This document shows, one piece after another, positions 1-10,121 of a stretch of DNA of 64,000 bases. Made by a program: the position numbers and the translations under genes. The stretch's first letter is position 1, and the number at the start of each line of letters is the position of its first letter. The notes beneath the pieces were generated by a model that saw nothing but the letters and a program-made list of their open reading frames with translations, was not told the DNA's origin and ran no database searches. Source of the DNA: Vibrio maritimus (lineage in GTDB: Bacteria > Pseudomonadota > Gammaproteobacteria > Enterobacterales > Vibrionaceae); contig JYJJ01000025.1 in the NCBI GenBank assembly GCA_003263775.1, positions 113,836-177,835 of the forward strand, read 5' to 3'.

Positions 1-564
1 GATGCGGCCACTCATATTGAGCAGCTAGAGCAGGCATCGCAAAAGATTGACTCAGTAATGGAAATCATTAATGGCATTGCAGAGCAAACTAACTTGCTGG
101 CGTTGAATGCGGCGATAGAAGCAGCAAGAGCTGGGGAACAAGGCCGCGGCTTTGCGGTGGTTGCGGATGAAGTAAGAAGCCTGGCAGTGAGAACGGTTCA
201 AGCGGTGGAAGAGATATCTGGCACTATCGATACCATGAAGCAAGAGAGTACGCAGGTAATTCAGTTTATTGCTCAGTCAGATTCATCGATGCAATCAGGT
301 AGAGAGCAGGGCAATCAAGCGAAAGCGGCACTGGAAGAGATCATGAACAAAGCACAGGAAGCAAGCTCACAGACCGAGGTGATTTTTTCCTCAGTGAAAG
401 AGTTGGCGACTACATCCCAATCGATGGCGAGCAACATGGCACAAATCAATGAGTCTATGGGCGAACTGGAGACAAGTAGCCAAAGCCTAAAACAAACCAG
501 TGATGGTGTTGATAAGCGATCGACGGAGCTTTATCAAGAGTGCGAACGTTTCAAGACTGCTTAG
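1..564 (+). CDS. Methyl-accepting chemotaxis protein, C-terminal part (cut by window edge)
   Basis: The reading frame is already open at base 1, so the N-terminal sensor half lies outside the window. What remains is the cytoplasmic signalling domain. It shows the highly conserved hairpin tip ([19 protein letters not shown], then [12 protein letters not shown]), where receptors contact CheA and CheW, followed by a Ser/Thr/Gln-rich coiled-coil return helix. The protein would form trimers of receptor dimers in chemosensory arrays at the inner membrane. The ligand cannot be judged because the sensor domain is missing. The C-terminus (CERFKTA) has no CheR/CheB-binding pentapeptide. Family assignment is very secure; an individual name is not possible. 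Confidence 0.95.
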   Translation, partial: DAATHIEQLEQASQKIDSVMEIINGIAEQTNLLALNAAIEAARAGEQGRGFAVVADEVRSLAVRTVQAVEEISGTIDTMKQESTQVIQFIAQSDSSMQSGREQGNQAKAALEEIMNKAQEASSQTEVIFSSVKELATTSQSMASNMAQINESMGELETSSQSLKQTSDGVDKRSTELYQECERFKTA

Positions 565-584
565 GTGAACATAAACAGCAAACA

Positions 585-607
585 GGCATACATGGTGGAT
601 GTATGCC
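585..607. terminator. Hairpin after the receptor gene (weak terminator candidate)
   Basis: A perfect 9-bp stem (GGCATACAT with ATGTATGCC) and a 5-base loop begin 20 bases after the receptor stop codon. No T-run follows, so intrinsic termination is uncertain. It could instead protect the 3' end of the mRNA. Confidence 0.35.
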
Positions 608-668
608 CAACTGATGAGAATGACAAAACGGAGTGCATAAAGATATTAAGATTAACTTAAGGCTGTGG

Positions 669-1301
669 TCATACTAACGATTGAAAAAATAACACCCCAG
701 CAAAGTAGATCATCACCCCACCTGCTAGTCGATTGACCCAGCGACCGAATCCCGAACTTTTGATATTACCGGTCATTTTTAAAACTATTCGCGAAAGCAG
801 ATAGAACCAAGTAAGTAGCATGAAACCATGTATGGTGACCAAGGTATACGCTTCAAGGTAAGAGAAGTTATCAAAATTTAGAAATTGAGGAAATGCTGCC
901 AAATAAAACAGTATTCCTTTCGGGTTTGAAAACTGAGTGATAAAGCCTTCGAAAAGCGACTTTCGCCTTTTCGGAGGCGCGTAATGTTTAAGGTGTGTTG
1001 GCAATTCGGTGTCAACGGTTCGAAAAGACCCGATGAGCATTTTTGAACCAATATATAGAAAGTACCCACCTCCGATATACCTTAACGTATCAAAGACGAT
1101 GGGGGCGCTCATCAAAATGGCGGAAATTCCGAACACTCCCAAGCTCGCTTGCAAAGACATGGCTAAAATGAAGCCGAAAATAGTAAAAAGTGCTGGTTGT
1201 TGTCCATACAACGACGTTGTTCGGAGGATTAATACACCGTTAGGGCCGGGTGACATAACTAACAGGGCAACGATCAAAGTAAATGCTAAGATATCTGGCA
1301 T
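669..1301 (-). CDS. LysE/RhtB-family amino acid exporter
   Basis: This 210-residue inner-membrane protein has about six hydrophobic segments and the family's N-terminal signature (MSPGPNGVLILRTT). The length is that of LysE/RhtB exporters, which use the proton gradient to export amino acids such as threonine, homoserine or lysine. The charged loop near residues 105-115 (PPKRRKSLFEG) and the following FITQFSNPKG match the family's conserved central region. The substrate cannot be read from the sequence. The gene stands alone, convergent with the receptor gene to its left and in the same direction as the LpxR gene to its right, with no clear operon partner. The start ATG begins the first transmembrane segment directly, as is usual in the family. 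Confidence 0.88.
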   Translation of the reverse strand: MPDILAFTLIVALLVMSPGPNGVLILRTTSLYGQQPALFTIFGFILAMSLQASLGVFGISAILMSAPIVFDTLRYIGGGYFLYIGSKMLIGSFRTVDTELPTHLKHYAPPKRRKSLFEGFITQFSNPKGILFYLAAFPQFLNFDNFSYLEAYTLVTIHGFMLLTWFYLLSRIVLKMTGNIKSSGFGRWVNRLAGGVMIYFAGVLFFQSLV

Positions 1302-1440
1302 GAACCCTCGTATTTCTTATTTGCTTGGGTTCACTCAGTGTAAAGTGTTTTTCATCACGATTACAAATGTTAAATAGTTGTTTTGTGCATGCTATAGTTC
1401 TACTTATACCTAGTATCCGGTCATGAAATTTCCTGCAGTA

Positions 1441-2421
1441 TTAAAAAAACGCAAACATTGAAATCCCACCGTTGCCATACAGTGACTTCGATGCCTCTTT
1501 GTACTCAGCCGATTTCGCTCCGGCAAAAACATTGACGCCTACGTAGGAGTTGTACCAAGTTGCGCCCAATACGGCCTCACCTTGAATCGGTTGTAGTGTT
1601 ACATCATAAGCATCACTTGGCTCTGGTATTCCAGGGCGCTCACCCTCGATGGTAATATCGTTAAATCGATAACGGGCTTTCACACCAAAATAAGTAAACC
1701 AGCCCTGATTGGACGCACCAATCATACCGGCTTTAAATGGATTTTCAGTTCCGATGTTGGCCGCCCCGAAGTTGCCCGCAAGCTCGGAGCCAAATCGAAG
1801 CATCATTCCGGTTGAAACATCGCTTCTAAAATTGCCTAAGTTAGCTTCTGTGACATTAGAGATTTCCCAGCCTCTATTTCCGGACAAGGGCTCTCGCTTT
1901 AAGTTGAGGTGTGTTTGATAGCCAACACTGCCAACGACTCTATCTTCAATTTGATACGCCCAACCTTTCGGCTCTTTCGAGCCAACAAGGGAATGAACTA
2001 ACTGCTGAGCTTTATCTGCAAAAGAACCCTCGCCAGTACTGCCCAACGTTACGTTAAAGCGCTTTGCCTGCTGTGGGTGCAAACTAATGTAATTTAATTC
2101 ACCATGAAAATAGCCGGCGTAAGGGCGGTCGTTCGCAATTGGGACATCGGCTTCAATATCGGAAGGTGTCCACATTTTGTGGCCAAGCTGGAACTCGACC
2201 TTATCAAGAGACGATGTTCCCCAATATGAAAGGCTCAGTGGCTTAAAAATCGCCCAAGGCGTGATCGCGCCACTGGTATAGGAGAGAAAGATTCCGTTGG
2301 TGTAGTCTTCGTCGGTACCCCAAATTCCGTCGTTGTCGAGAGAAAAGGAAAGGGTAGAGCGCTCTGAGGCGAGCACACAACTGCTGGCGAGAAGCACAGG
2401 TAAAGCGAGTAAGATTTTCAT
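1441..2421 (-). CDS. LpxR-type lipid A deacylase (DUF2219 outer membrane protein)
   Basis: LpxR enzymes are outer-membrane barrels that remove the 3'-acyloxyacyl group of lipid A. After a clear signal peptide (MKILLALPVLLASSCVLASE) the mature protein opens with the family's conserved active-site strand (SFSLDNDG, then DEDYTNGI). A later segment (NDRPYAGYFHGEL) carries the histidine expected in the active site. The C-terminus ends in Phe-Phe, as in barrel proteins. The frame is open to 2532, but I place the start at the internal ATG at 2421 because it begins the signal peptide and has a purine-rich GAAGAGAG upstream. That gives 326 residues, the usual family length. Whether lipid A is actually modified in this strain is inference. 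Confidence 0.82.
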   Translation of the reverse strand: MKILLALPVLLASSCVLASERSTLSFSLDNDGIWGTDEDYTNGIFLSYTSGAITPWAIFKPLSLSYWGTSSLDKVEFQLGHKMWTPSDIEADVPIANDRPYAGYFHGELNYISLHPQQAKRFNVTLGSTGEGSFADKAQQLVHSLVGSKEPKGWAYQIEDRVVGSVGYQTHLNLKREPLSGNRGWEISNVTEANLGNFRSDVSTGMMLRFGSELAGNFGAANIGTENPFKAGMIGASNQGWFTYFGVKARYRFNDITIEGERPGIPEPSDAYDVTLQPIQGEAVLGATWYNSYVGVNVFAGAKSAEYKEASKSLYGNGGISMFAFF

Positions 2422-2596
2422 GATGTGTCGACTCTCTTCAAATACGGCTAGTAGAGATGTAGTTATGTAAAGTGAGTGTGACACGTTTGCAAATGTGACG
2501 TCAGTGATCCATGAGTCATAAAGATTGAGCAAAATCGATTATTTGTAACGAATTCTTAGCAGGTGAGAACAGTTGTAAATGAGATATGGCAGGTAT

Positions 2597-2626
2597 AAAA
2601 AAACCCCGCCGAAGCGAGGTTTTTAT
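2597..2626 (-). terminator. Intrinsic terminator of pflB
   Basis: Read on the minus strand, a stem CCTCGC/GCGGGG (one G-U pair) with a TTCG tetraloop, flanked by A- and T-runs, lies about 20 bases after the pflB stop codon. The minus-strand T7 tail is a typical Rho-independent terminator. Confidence 0.9.
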
Positions 2627-2647
2627 CTCAATCAGTATAATCGAAGA

Positions 2648-4924
2648 TTATAGAGATTCAGTGAACGTACGTGCGATTACGTCAGCTTGTTGCTCTGTAG
2701 TTAGAGAGTTAAAGCGTACAGCGTAACCAGATACACGGATTGTTAGCTGAGGGTATTTCTCAGGGTGCTTAACAGCGTCTTCCAGAGTTTCGCGGTTAAG
2801 AACGTTCACGTTTAGGTGTTGACCACCTTCAACGCCAGCTTCGTGGTGGAAGTAACCATCCATCAGACCAGCAAGGTTAGAACGTTGTGAATCTTCTTCT
2901 TTACCTAGTGCGTTTGGAACGATAGAGAAGGTGTAAGAGATACCATCTTTAGCGTCAGCAAACGGTAGTTTACCTACAGAAGTAAGAGAAGCTACAGCAC
3001 CTTTCTCATCGCGGCCGTGCATTGGGTTTGCACCTGGAGCGAATGGAGCGCCTGCTTTACGACCGTCTGGAGTAGTACCAGTTTTCTTACCATAAACCAC
3101 GTTTGAAGTGATAGTAAGGATAGACTGTGTAGGTACTGCATCACGGTAAGTCTTAAGCTTACGGATCTTGTTCATGAAGATTGAAACAAGCTCACAAGCC
3201 ATGTCATCTACACGTGAGTCGTTGTTACCAAATTTCGGGTAGTCGCCAGAGATGTCGAAGTCGATCGCGATGCCGTCTTCGTCACGGATTGGCTTAACTG
3301 TACCGTATTTGATTGCAGATAGAGAGTCAGCTGCAACAGATAGACCCGCAATACCACAAGCCATAGTACGCTTAACGTCACGGTCGTGTAGAGCCATAAG
3401 CGCTGCTTCGTAGCTGTACTTGTCGTGAGAGTAGTGGATTGCGTTTAGCGCAGTCACGTATTGCTTAGCTAGCCAATCCATGAAGTTGTCTAGACCAGCC
3501 CAAACTTTGTCGAAGTCTAGAACTTCGTCAGTCATTGCTTCAGTCTTAGGACCAACTTGGATCTTAAGCTTCTCATCTACACCGCCGTTGATAACGTAAA
3601 GTAGAGTTTTAGCTAGGTTTGCACGAGCGCCGAAGAACTGCATGTGCTTACCGATAACCATTGGAGATACACAACAAGCGATAGCGTAGTCATCGTTGTC
3701 GAAATCTGGACGCATTAGGTCATCGTTCTCGTACTGGATAGAAGAAGTATCGATAGATACCTTCGCACAGAACTTCTTGAAGCCAACAGGTAGCTGCTCA
3801 GACCAAAGTACAGTGATGTTTGGCTCTGGAGAAGGACCCATAGTGTATAGCGTGTTTAGGAAACGGAAGTTTGTACGCGTAACAAGCGTACGACCGTCAA
3901 CACCCATACCACCCATAGATTCTGTTGCCCAGATTGGGTCGCCAGAGAATAGCTCATCGTACTCAGGAGTACGTAGGAAGCGAACCATACGTAGCTTCAT
4001 TACGAAGTGGTCGATCATTTCCTGAGCTTGTTCTTCAGTGATGATGCCAGCAGCGATATCACGCTCAACGTATACGTCTAGGAAAGTAGAAGTACGACCT
4101 AGAGACATTGCCGCGCCGTTTTGAGATTTAACAGCAGCTAGGTAACCGAAGTAAGTCCACTGGATTGCTTCTTGTGCAGTAGTCGCAGGACCAGAAATGT
4201 CGAAGCCGTAAGAAGCTGCCATTTCTTTTAGTTGACCTAGTGCGCGGTGTTGCTCTTGAAGCTCTTCACGCAGCTGCATAGTCATTTGTAGATCGTCGCC
4301 AGCTTCTAGTTTCTCTTGAGTAGAGTGGAACTGAGCAACTTTGTCCTTCATTAGGAAGTCTACACCGTATAGTGCTACACGACGGTAGTCACCGATGATA
4401 CGACCACGACCGTATGCATCTGGAAGACCAGTCAGAACACCAGACTTACGACATTTTAGGATGTCAGGAGAGTAAACATCGAAAACACCTTGGTTGTGTG
4501 TTTTACGGTACTCTGAGTAGATTTTAGAAACTTGTGGGTCAAGCGTACGACCGTATGCTTTACAAGAACCTTCGATCATGCGCACGCCGCCGTTAGGCAT
4601 GATTGCACGCTTAAGAGGTGCTTCAGTTTGTAGACCAACGATTGTTTCTAGGTCTTTGTTGATGTAGCCCGCATCATGAGAAGTGATGGTAGAGATAACA
4701 GAAGTATCGAAATCAACAGGAGCGTGAGTGCTGTTTTCCTGCTTGATACCTTCCATTACTTTAGCCCAAAGCGTGTTAGTCGCTTCAGTACCTTCAGAAA
4801 CTAGGAAAGACTCGTCGCCTTCATAAGGAGTGTAGTTCTTCTGAATGAAGTCACGTACGTTTACTTCGTTTTGCCAGTCACCTGCAGCAAAACCTTCCCA
4901 AGCTTTAGCAAATTGCTCTGCCAT
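2648..4924 (-). CDS. pflB: Pyruvate formate-lyase (formate acetyltransferase)
   Basis: PflB converts pyruvate and CoA to acetyl-CoA and formate during anaerobic growth. The 758-residue product is the full family length. It carries the paired active-site cysteines ([12 protein letters not shown]) in the middle and the C-terminal glycyl-radical loop (RVSGYAVRF, Gly at about residue 733), where the activating enzyme PflA makes the radical. The body matches PflB strongly throughout (for example [14 protein letters not shown] and [17 protein letters not shown]). pflA is not in the window. A membrane protein gene lies upstream on the same strand, separated by about 260 bases that hold an FNR-like half-conserved site, in line with anaerobic induction. 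A clear terminator follows. Confidence 0.97.
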   Translation of the reverse strand: MAEQFAKAWEGFAAGDWQNEVNVRDFIQKNYTPYEGDESFLVSEGTEATNTLWAKVMEGIKQENSTHAPVDFDTSVISTITSHDAGYINKDLETIVGLQTEAPLKRAIMPNGGVRMIEGSCKAYGRTLDPQVSKIYSEYRKTHNQGVFDVYSPDILKCRKSGVLTGLPDAYGRGRIIGDYRRVALYGVDFLMKDKVAQFHSTQEKLEAGDDLQMTMQLREELQEQHRALGQLKEMAASYGFDISGPATTAQEAIQWTYFGYLAAVKSQNGAAMSLGRTSTFLDVYVERDIAAGIITEEQAQEMIDHFVMKLRMVRFLRTPEYDELFSGDPIWATESMGGMGVDGRTLVTRTNFRFLNTLYTMGPSPEPNITVLWSEQLPVGFKKFCAKVSIDTSSIQYENDDLMRPDFDNDDYAIACCVSPMVIGKHMQFFGARANLAKTLLYVINGGVDEKLKIQVGPKTEAMTDEVLDFDKVWAGLDNFMDWLAKQYVTALNAIHYSHDKYSYEAALMALHDRDVKRTMACGIAGLSVAADSLSAIKYGTVKPIRDEDGIAIDFDISGDYPKFGNNDSRVDDMACELVSIFMNKIRKLKTYRDAVPTQSILTITSNVVYGKKTGTTPDGRKAGAPFAPGANPMHGRDEKGAVASLTSVGKLPFADAKDGISYTFSIVPNALGKEEDSQRSNLAGLMDGYFHHEAGVEGGQHLNVNVLNRETLEDAVKHPEKYPQLTIRVSGYAVRFNSLTTEQQADVIARTFTESL

Positions 4925-5104
4925 GACATACCTACCTTTTTAGTAGAAAAAACACGTACTGTGCGTCTTATACGCATGCTCCTCGGAGGAAGAGCCAGTA
5001 CCATTGAATAAAAATATCGTATAACCACTTATGGTTAGTATGGTTATAGATATTGTCATTCCTGACGTTAAAATCAAGCCTACACTAAAAATAAATTGTA
5101 AAAC

Positions 5105-5118
5105 TTAAACTAAATCAA
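5105..5118. promoter_or_regulatory. Weak FNR-like site upstream of pflB
   Basis: TTAAACTAAATCAA resembles the FNR consensus TTGAT-N4-ATCAA, with one perfect half-site and one 3/5 half-site, about 180 bases upstream of the pflB start. The match is partial, but the target gene is a classic FNR target. Confidence 0.35.
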
Positions 5119-5185
5119 TAAATCTTAAAAAACTGTGATAAAAATTTGGGCAGTGAATGTCACTGCCCAAATAATCAACTAGATA

Positions 5186-6732
5186 TTATAGGAAAGCTGG
5201 GATGCCGTACTGGCCTTCTAGCATACCTACAGCAAGCATTGCTACTAGACAGATTACGAATACACCAACAGGGATGACAATCTTATCTACAAAAGATAGA
5301 CGAGAAGCACGCTCTTTGTCACCAATCAGGCCATTATTATCTAGGAACATGGTCAGAGCCCATGCTAGTACTGGGTTTGCTACTACTGATGCAAAGATAC
5401 AGATACCTGCAGCTTGTGAATCTTTAGTCTCTTTAACCATCTGCATGCCCGCTTCTAGTAGCGGAAGGAATACACCTACGAGTAGTGCAATACGCATCAC
5501 TGGTGGCCATACCGCAACGTCCATTGGGAAACCAAGGATTGCCACGATGATACATAGAGAGCCAAGAAGGATCGCACCGCCTGGAATTGGACGCTTAGCG
5601 ATAGCCGCTGGGATCATGTAAGTACCCCAAGAAGACGTGATGTTACCACCACCCACAGCTGTACCAACCATTTGACGTACAGAACACATAGTCATAGTGT
5701 CATCAACGTCCATAAGTACTTTTTCAGTCTTACGTGGGTAGTTCAGCTCTTGGAAGATACGGTGACCTAGGAAGTCAGGAGACCACATTGCTACAGCAAG
5801 AATCGCAAACGGTAGAGACGCAATGAAGTGTTGTAGGTTAGGAAGACCTAGCATCCAACCTTCTTCTGTGCTGCCCCACCAGTAAACTGGGTTAAGGTTA
5901 GGTAGACCCATTTCTGTTTCGAACGTCAAGTCGAAGCCTGCACCTAAACCAAGCGCAAGAAGTAGACCCGTTACCGCACATACTGGGATAGCCAACCAAC
6001 GCATGTTGATTTTTGCAAGGTATGCGTAAACAGCAATGTTGATGCCTAATACGATTAGACCAATGTAACCCATGCTGCCTGCTTCAACGTCCGCAGACTG
6101 AAGACTTACCGCCCATTCTTGGATTGAACCGATTTGGCTCATCGTGCCGGTAAAGCCTAGGAAGATTAAGAGGCCCCTGCGGTGCCTTGAGAGGTGAGAT
6201 TAACCAGCTTAGAACCACCTTTGAAGTAGCTAAGTAGTAGACCGAACACACCAAGAAGAATAGCAAGAGCAAGAGGGTGAGCACCGGCAAGCGCGATAGA
6301 ACCGATAAGTGGAATCATCGGGCCGTGGTTACCAGCAAGGTTGGCGCGTGGGTTAATGAAACCTGATGCGAGAATACAGAACAACAACGCTGGGATAAGC
6401 ATTTCAACACGAGCAACCTCGATGGCAAACTCTTTACCTAGGTTTACGTGATCCCAAGCGGCGGTTAGACCGTCTGCCCATGACATCATTACCGCTGAGT
6501 ACATTGCGATAATGCCGATAGTACCAGCAAGAGCAGGTACCAAATCTTCGAGTTCAAAGCGGAAATCGCGGCCCGGTAGGTTAAGACCAAAGCGGCGCGG
6601 TTTCATGATTTGAAGTTCGTGGTCTAGGTATTCAGAGCGGCTGGCAAACTCAGATGCTGGACGGTGAAGCTCTTGATAGCTCTTAGTCTCGATATCCGAA
6701 TCAGAATGCGCTTTGTTAACTGCGTCTGACAT
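5186..6732 (-). CDS. DUF3360 family membrane protein (one frameshift as sequenced)
   Basis: Two consecutive minus-strand frames (6732-6166 and 6142-5186) form one polytopic protein of about 515 residues. The break sits at a C4 run at 6174-6177. Restoring one base joins ...QGTAG to GLLIFLGFTGT and then MSQIGSIQEW without loss. The N-terminus is hydrophilic and is followed by roughly ten or more hydrophobic segments. A glycine-rich stretch (GTAVGGGNITSSWGTY) and PRKTEKVLMDVDDTMTMC recall the conserved loops of SulP/NCS2-type transporters. I recognise the family as DUF3360, typical of vibrios, but know of no proven substrate. Its place next to pflB and an FNR-like site upstream suggest an anaerobic role, possibly organic-anion transport; this is inference. 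The start ATG has GAGGAA at good spacing. Confidence 0.7.
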
Positions 6733-6830
6733 AGATTCCTCATTTATATATAAAGTTAGTCGTTTGGCTTGATATGCGAACTCAATTCACCGTTCGCCTC
6801 GGCTAGGAGGTGCACGTGGTTAACGTGCTA
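6733..6830 (-). promoter_or_regulatory. Structured 5' leader of the DUF3360 gene
   Basis: Two perfect hairpins lie just upstream of the start codon: 6812-6828 (GCACGT/ACGTGC, 5-base loop) and 6776-6797 (GCGAAC/GTTCGC, 10-base loop). Between them the transcript carries a CCTCC stretch that could pair with a Shine-Dalgarno sequence. The arrangement fits a regulated leader RNA. I cannot assign it to a known riboswitch class. Confidence 0.35.
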
Positions 6831-6915
6831 AGGATAGACAACATTCTAAAAGTCGGGTGAATAATTCGTGCTATATCAATGCTGCCGAGTCTAACAAGCA
6901 ACACTAACGCCTTGA

Positions 6916-6929
6916 TTGATCTTGATCAC
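6916..6929. promoter_or_regulatory. FNR-like site upstream of the DUF3360 gene
   Basis: TTGATCTTGATCAC matches the FNR consensus TTGAT-N4-ATCAA at 9 of 10 defined positions. It lies about 185 bases upstream of the DUF3360 start. The other side of this roughly 900-base gap (6733-7628) runs to the ABC transporter operon. I see no gene in the gap. Confidence 0.5.
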
Positions 6930-7628
6930 TTTAAGAAAAAATGTGAAAGAAAACTACAACAGTTGTTTGAAATGGCGCACTTTATTAACAATCTCCGTAA
7001 CTGACTTTCAGTAACTTTCCCTACATTCCAATTACATTCACACGGTGTATTGCACGTTTCATCGTCGATTGAAGAATTGGGAGGAGATATTGGCTGTTTG
7101 AAAGAAGATGAATGGAAAGCTAGCTCCTGTCAGTTTGCCGTCTGGATAATTGCTTTTGCGTCAAGTTAGACGAATCCACTATGCGGTGTTTAACAAAAGT
7201 GATAGGGGCATATCGTGTACGGTTTAGCTTTTTTGATCTGACTATCAAATCTATCAACTAGGCCATAATGCTGTCTAATGGCCAATAAGTAGATCTTATC
7301 CGCTAAAATGGAACTTATTTTTAGATATAGATCCCGATTAGAGAGGTTGTTATGTAACAAAATCGCAATAAAGGCACGTTCGGTACAAAAAGTAGCCGCT
7401 GACTAAAAGTGCAGCATTCAGCAAATAATATTCACAAAAAGCAGTGGTAAACACTTTAATTTGCATAATCTGTCAGATACAATGCCTGCGTAGTCAAAAA
7501 TTACAGGTTAATAGTTTGTTGCAACCTATGCTTTCTAGTGCTAGCTTGTATCGAACAAATAAAAGGTCGGAGTACCTTTGCCTATCAAATAGGCTTAGCA
7601 GTCAATAATATACAGGGAGCACAAGCGC

Positions 7629-8399
7629 ATGAATGAAGTACCCGCGCTGGACATAAAAGAACTGCACAAGACCTTTGGTCAAAATGAAGTTTTAAAAGGG
7701 ATTTCCCTTGCTGCACATAAAGGTGATGTCATCTCAATTATTGGCTCATCAGGCTCCGGGAAGAGCACCTTTCTACGTTGTATCAACCTACTGGAAACGC
7801 CAACAGAGGGTGAAATTTGGGTTAATGGTGAATTAATCCAAATGAAGAAAAACCGTCAGGGCGAGTCACTTCCTGCTAATGAAAAACAAGTTCAGCGAAT
7901 CCGTTCTCGCTTGGCGATGGTTTTTCAGGGTTTCAATCTTTGGTCACACATGACCGTTCTTGAGAACATCATCGAAGCGCCAATCCACGTTTTGGGTGTA
8001 CCGAAAGCGCAAGCTATCGAAAATGCCGAGCTACTTCTAAAGAAAGTGGGTCTGTATGAGCGCCGTGATTACTATCCAGGGCACCTTTCAGGCGGTCAGC
8101 AGCAACGTGCAGCCATTGCGCGCGCATTGGCGGTAGAACCCGAAGTGATGCTGTTCGATGAGCCAACATCCGCTCTCGATCCAGAGTTGGTTGGCGAAGT
8201 ACTAGGCGTTATGCAAGACCTAGCTGAAGAAGGCAGAACCATGCTTGTGGTGACGCACGAAATGGCGTTTGCTCGTGACGTCTCGAACCACGTGATGTTC
8301 TTGCATCAAGGTCGAGTGGAAGAGCAGGGTGACCCGGCAAAACTGTTCACCAACCCAGAATCGGAACGTCTACAACAATTTATTTCATCTATCTACTAA
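7629..8399 (+). CDS. Basic amino acid ABC transporter, ATP-binding protein
   Basis: This is the cytoplasmic ATPase of a polar amino acid importer of the HisP/ArtP/GlnQ group, 256 residues. It has Walker A (GSSGSGKST), the Q-loop (VFQGFNLWSHMTV), the signature LSGGQQQRAAIARAL and Walker B (VMLFDEPTSALDPE), in the expected order. It is first in a four-gene set with a binding protein and two permeases, followed by a bidirectional terminator before xthA. The histidine/arginine/lysine assignment rests on overall resemblance and on the partner genes. ATG follows GGGAGC at a good distance. Confidence 0.93.
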   Translation: MNEVPALDIKELHKTFGQNEVLKGISLAAHKGDVISIIGSSGSGKSTFLRCINLLETPTEGEIWVNGELIQMKKNRQGESLPANEKQVQRIRSRLAMVFQGFNLWSHMTVLENIIEAPIHVLGVPKAQAIENAELLLKKVGLYERRDYYPGHLSGGQQQRAAIARALAVEPEVMLFDEPTSALDPELVGEVLGVMQDLAEEGRTMLVVTHEMAFARDVSNHVMFLHQGRVEEQGDPAKLFTNPESERLQQFISSIY

Positions 8400-8487
8400 T
8401 ATAGAAGATGGTCTTCTGAGCTAAGACTCAGAAAACTCGATAAAAACACAACACAAAAACAAAAATTTCAATCACAGGAGTATGGAA

Positions 8488-9258
8488 ATGAAAAAGTGGT
8501 TAATGGTAGCAGCACTGGCTGCAACAGCTGCGACTGGAGTAGCACAAGCTAAGGAATGGAAAACTGTGCGCTTTGGTATCGAAGGGGCGTACCCTCCATT
8601 TAGCTGGACTGAAGCCGATGGTTCTCTAAAAGGTTTCGACGTTGATATGGCTAACGCGCTTTGTGAAGAGCTAAAAGCTAAGTGTGTTATCGTTCCTCAA
8701 GATTGGGATGGCATCATTCCGTCACTACTTGCTCGTAAATACGATGCAATCATTGCTGCGATGTCTATCACTGAAGAGCGTAAGAAGAAAGTTGACTTCA
8801 CTGGCAAATACGCTCAAATCCCTAACAAGTTTATCGCTAAAAAAGGTGCAGGTCTAAACTTTGACAACCTTGGCGGTGCGAAGATTGGTGTACAGCGTGC
8901 AACAACGCACGACAAGTACCTAACAGACAACTATGGCGATCAAGTAGAAATCGTACGTTACGGCTCATTTGATGAAGCTTACCTAGATCTTGCTAACGGT
9001 CGTATCGTTGCAGTACTTGGTGACGCATCTGCTCTAGAAGAAGGCGTGATCAACAAAGATGGTGGCGACGCTTATGAGTTCGTTGGTCCATCTCTAACTG
9101 ACGCTAAGTGGTTCGGTGAAGGTATGGGTATTGCGGTACGTAAGCAAGACAAAGACCTAACGAAGCAACTTGACGCTGCAATCACTTCTCTACGCGCAAG
9201 CGGTAAGTACGACGAGATTGCATCTAAGTACTTCAACTACGACGTTTACGGTCAGTAA
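8488..9258 (+). CDS. Periplasmic basic amino acid-binding protein of the ABC importer
   Basis: The product is a soluble solute receptor of the SBP type 3 (PF00497) family, about 256 residues. A signal peptide is cleaved after AQA, leaving KEWKTVRFGIEG. Family landmarks are visible: the ligand-site start YPPFSW, then LKGFDVDMANALCEEL, and later RKKKVDFTG. It resembles lysine/arginine/ornithine-binding proteins such as ArgT and ArtJ. An ATG at 8482 lies only one base after the GGAG sequence; the ATG at 8488 is seven bases from it and begins the natural signal peptide, so I choose 8488. A terminator-like hairpin just downstream would make this gene more abundant than the permeases. Confidence 0.92.
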   Translation: MKKWLMVAALAATAATGVAQAKEWKTVRFGIEGAYPPFSWTEADGSLKGFDVDMANALCEELKAKCVIVPQDWDGIIPSLLARKYDAIIAAMSITEERKKKVDFTGKYAQIPNKFIAKKGAGLNFDNLGGAKIGVQRATTHDKYLTDNYGDQVEIVRYGSFDEAYLDLANGRIVAVLGDASALEEGVINKDGGDAYEFVGPSLTDAKWFGEGMGIAVRKQDKDLTKQLDAAITSLRASGKYDEIASKYFNYDVYGQ

Positions 9259-9281
9259 TCTGACGGTTTAACAAAAGACGA

Positions 9282-9309
9282 GGGCTTGAGCTAGTCTCAA
9301 GCCCTTTTT
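9282..9309 (+). terminator. Intra-operon intrinsic terminator/attenuator
   Basis: A 9-bp perfect stem (GGGCTTGAG/CTCAAGCCC), 5-base loop and T5 tail lie between the binding-protein gene and the first permease. Partial read-through here is the usual way binding protein is made in excess over permease. Confidence 0.85.
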
Positions 9310-9378
9310 ACTAAAGGGCGAGTCACAGGCCTTTTGGTAAGACTGACCAACAATTTTGCTGTGCTGTTGGAAGGAACT

Positions 9379-10118
9379 ATGCTCGATTTACAAGGATATG
9401 AAGCCTCAATACTAAAAGGGGCCGTACTCACCATAGAAGTGGCAATCTTGTCACTGATCCTCGCTATGGTGCTGGGTATGTTAGGTGCACTTGCTAAGAT
9501 GGCACCTTACAGATGGGCGCGTGCAATTGCGACCCTTTACACGACTATCATCCGAGGTATTCCAGACCTCGTATTAATGATGCTGATTTTCTTCGGCGGA
9601 CAGATTCTTCTCAACAACAGTTTGTATGCGACAAACGAGTGGTTGAACGAGTGGTTTGCTTCTAGCGATCCTAACCATGAATGGACATCGTACCTTCCAG
9701 ATTACATTGATGTATCGCCCTTCATTGCTGGTGTACTGACTATTGGTTTTATTTTTGGCGCTTACATGGCAGAAACCTTCCGCGGCGCGATCATGGCAGT
9801 GGACAAAGGTGAGCTGGAAGCGGCAAAAGCGTATGGCATGAGTTCAACTTTGGCCTTTCGACGCATCCTACTACCGCAGATGATTCGCCACGCCTTGCCG
9901 GGATTTGGTAACAACTGGCTAGTACTGCTTAAAACAACAGCCTTGGTATCGATTATCGGTCTTGAAGACATGGTGCGTATGAGCTCGCTAGCGGCGGGTA
10001 CCACTAAGATGCCGTTTACGTTCTACATGGCCGTAGCATCATCTTCTTAATCTTCACAAGTATCTCTACCGGATTCCTAAAACTGGTTGAGCGCAAATTT
10101 AGTATTCATGTGAGGTAG
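9379..10118 (+). CDS. Amino acid ABC transporter permease, HisQ/ArtQ type (frameshifted)
   Basis: First inner-membrane subunit of the importer. The EAA loop that docks the ATPase is clear (ELEAAKAYGMSSTLAFRRILLPQMIRHALPG shows its E-A-A and G residues). The frame stops early at 10050 (after FYMAVASSS) because one A is missing near 10038. Restoring it gives MAVAIIFLIFTSISTGFL and a natural end at 10118, three bases before the next gene. The frame is open back to 9334, but the ATG at 9379 has GGAAGGA just upstream and gives the usual N-terminus. The break is more likely a sequencing error than a mutation. Confidence 0.85.
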
Positions 10119-10121
10119 GCT

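Noticed and set aside
6166..6180. Programmed frameshift or phase variation in the DUF3360 gene (C4/G4 run)
   Set aside because: The run is short and the same kind of break occurs in more than 20 unrelated genes here, so error is more likely.
7000..7628. ArgR-type operator before the amino acid ABC operon
   Set aside because: ATTCA-like half-sites occur near 7416-7436, but spacing and symmetry are too poor to support a claim.
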